A stretch of DNA of 34,309 nt from an uncultured Gammaproteobacteria bacterium (lineage in GTDB: Bacteria; Pseudomonadota; Gammaproteobacteria; PS1; Pseudothioglobaceae). Of this stretch, positions 34,132 through 34,309 are shown in pieces. The DNA is taken from positions 1-34,309 of the forward strand of contig CAJXOB010000012.1 of the NCBI GenBank assembly GCA_913057955.1, in the 5' to 3' direction. The position numbers and the translations under genes are program-made. The notes beneath the pieces are model-generated. The model was not told the DNA's origin, did no database searches, and worked only from the letters and a program-made list of their open reading frames with translations. The first letter of the stretch is position 1; every line of letters begins with the position of its first letter.

Positions 34132-34309
34132 CTAACCCAGATTTAGGACCTCATAGCAGGCGCCCATAGTATGGTAATCAACTTTGCCTGCAGGACTTTT
34201 AAGGTTGTCATATTTCATATTTTTGGAGTCTAAAATTCTAAACCAAGCCCCATATTCATGATCAACCATATGCTTCCAACTAAATTCCCATATACGCTCA
34301 TACCATTCC
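34132..34309 (-). CDS. AGE-family sugar isomerase/epimerase, C-terminal part (cut by window edge)
   Basis: The last 58 codons of a gene running in from the right edge; the 5' part is outside the window. The readable part includes YERIWEFSWKHMVDHEYGAWF and ends with a KVDYHTMGACYEVL segment, a pattern typical of the C-terminus of N-acylglucosamine 2-epimerase family proteins, which include mannose and sulfoquinovose isomerases. The specific reaction cannot be told from the fragment. Position beside a glucose/mannose-type importer suggests aldose-ketose conversion of the imported sugar. Confidence 0.8.
   Translation of the reverse strand, partial: EWYERIWEFSWKHMVDHEYGAWFRILDSKNMKYDNLKSPAGKVDYHTMGACYEVLNLG

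Overview
The window is AT-rich and gene-dense, with almost no non-coding space. It looks like a chromosomal contig from a marine gammaproteobacterium. The gene content (aroK, ilvE plus a zf-CHCC protein, rsgA, slyD, hemH, cbiX) and the small intergenic spaces would suit the SUP05/Arctic96BD-19 (Thioglobus-like) sulfur-oxidiser group. That placement is inference from gene content, not from a marker gene. Many genes start with TTG or GTG, and a number have weak Shine-Dalgarno sites.

Layout. (1) Bases 1-264 hold a short plus-strand ORF that resembles the N-terminus of Flavobacteriia secreted proteins. It meets aroK exactly at the aroK stop and may be an assembly chimera. (2) Bases 265-8000 are mostly housekeeping: aroK, a zf-CHCC protein and ilvE on the minus strand; an M48 CAAX-type protease and rsgA on the plus strand; then a methyltransferase, slyD, a TIGR01777 epimerase and hemH on the minus strand; and a divergent cbiX. 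(3) Bases 7999-13073 are a minus-strand glucose operon, gnd-zwf-pgl-cupin-glk, which takes glucose to ribulose 5-phosphate with NADPH production. (4) Bases 13228-20807 are a complete alpha-glucoside system, aglE-F-G-A-K with divergent regulator aglR, in the same order as the rhizobial agl operon. (5) Bases 20840-28240 are a second CUT1 ABC importer with a GH1 beta-glucosidase and a divergent LacI regulator paralogous to aglR. (6) Bases 28243-34309 are a third CUT1 importer of glucose/mannose type with an aldo/keto reductase, an NTF2-like protein and the 3' end of an AGE-family sugar isomerase cut by the window edge.

How the genes work together (inference from context). The alpha- and beta-glucoside importers deliver disaccharides that cytoplasmic GH13 and GH1 enzymes split to glucose, and the third importer brings in monosaccharide. 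Glucokinase makes glucose 6-phosphate, and Zwf, Pgl and Gnd oxidise it. No edd, eda or pgi is present here.

The regulatory layer is the most interesting part. The agl and beta-glucoside promoters are near copies, each with a perfect LacI-type palindrome directly after the -10 that differs only at two symmetric bases. All three importers have a strong terminator between the binding-protein gene and the first permease gene. A shared element with TTTG/CAAA repeats sits at or just upstream of the -35 position in front of the gnd operon and two of the binding-protein genes. No RNA genes, CRISPR arrays, insertion sequences or att sites were seen, and no gene-free stretch exceeds 300 bases.
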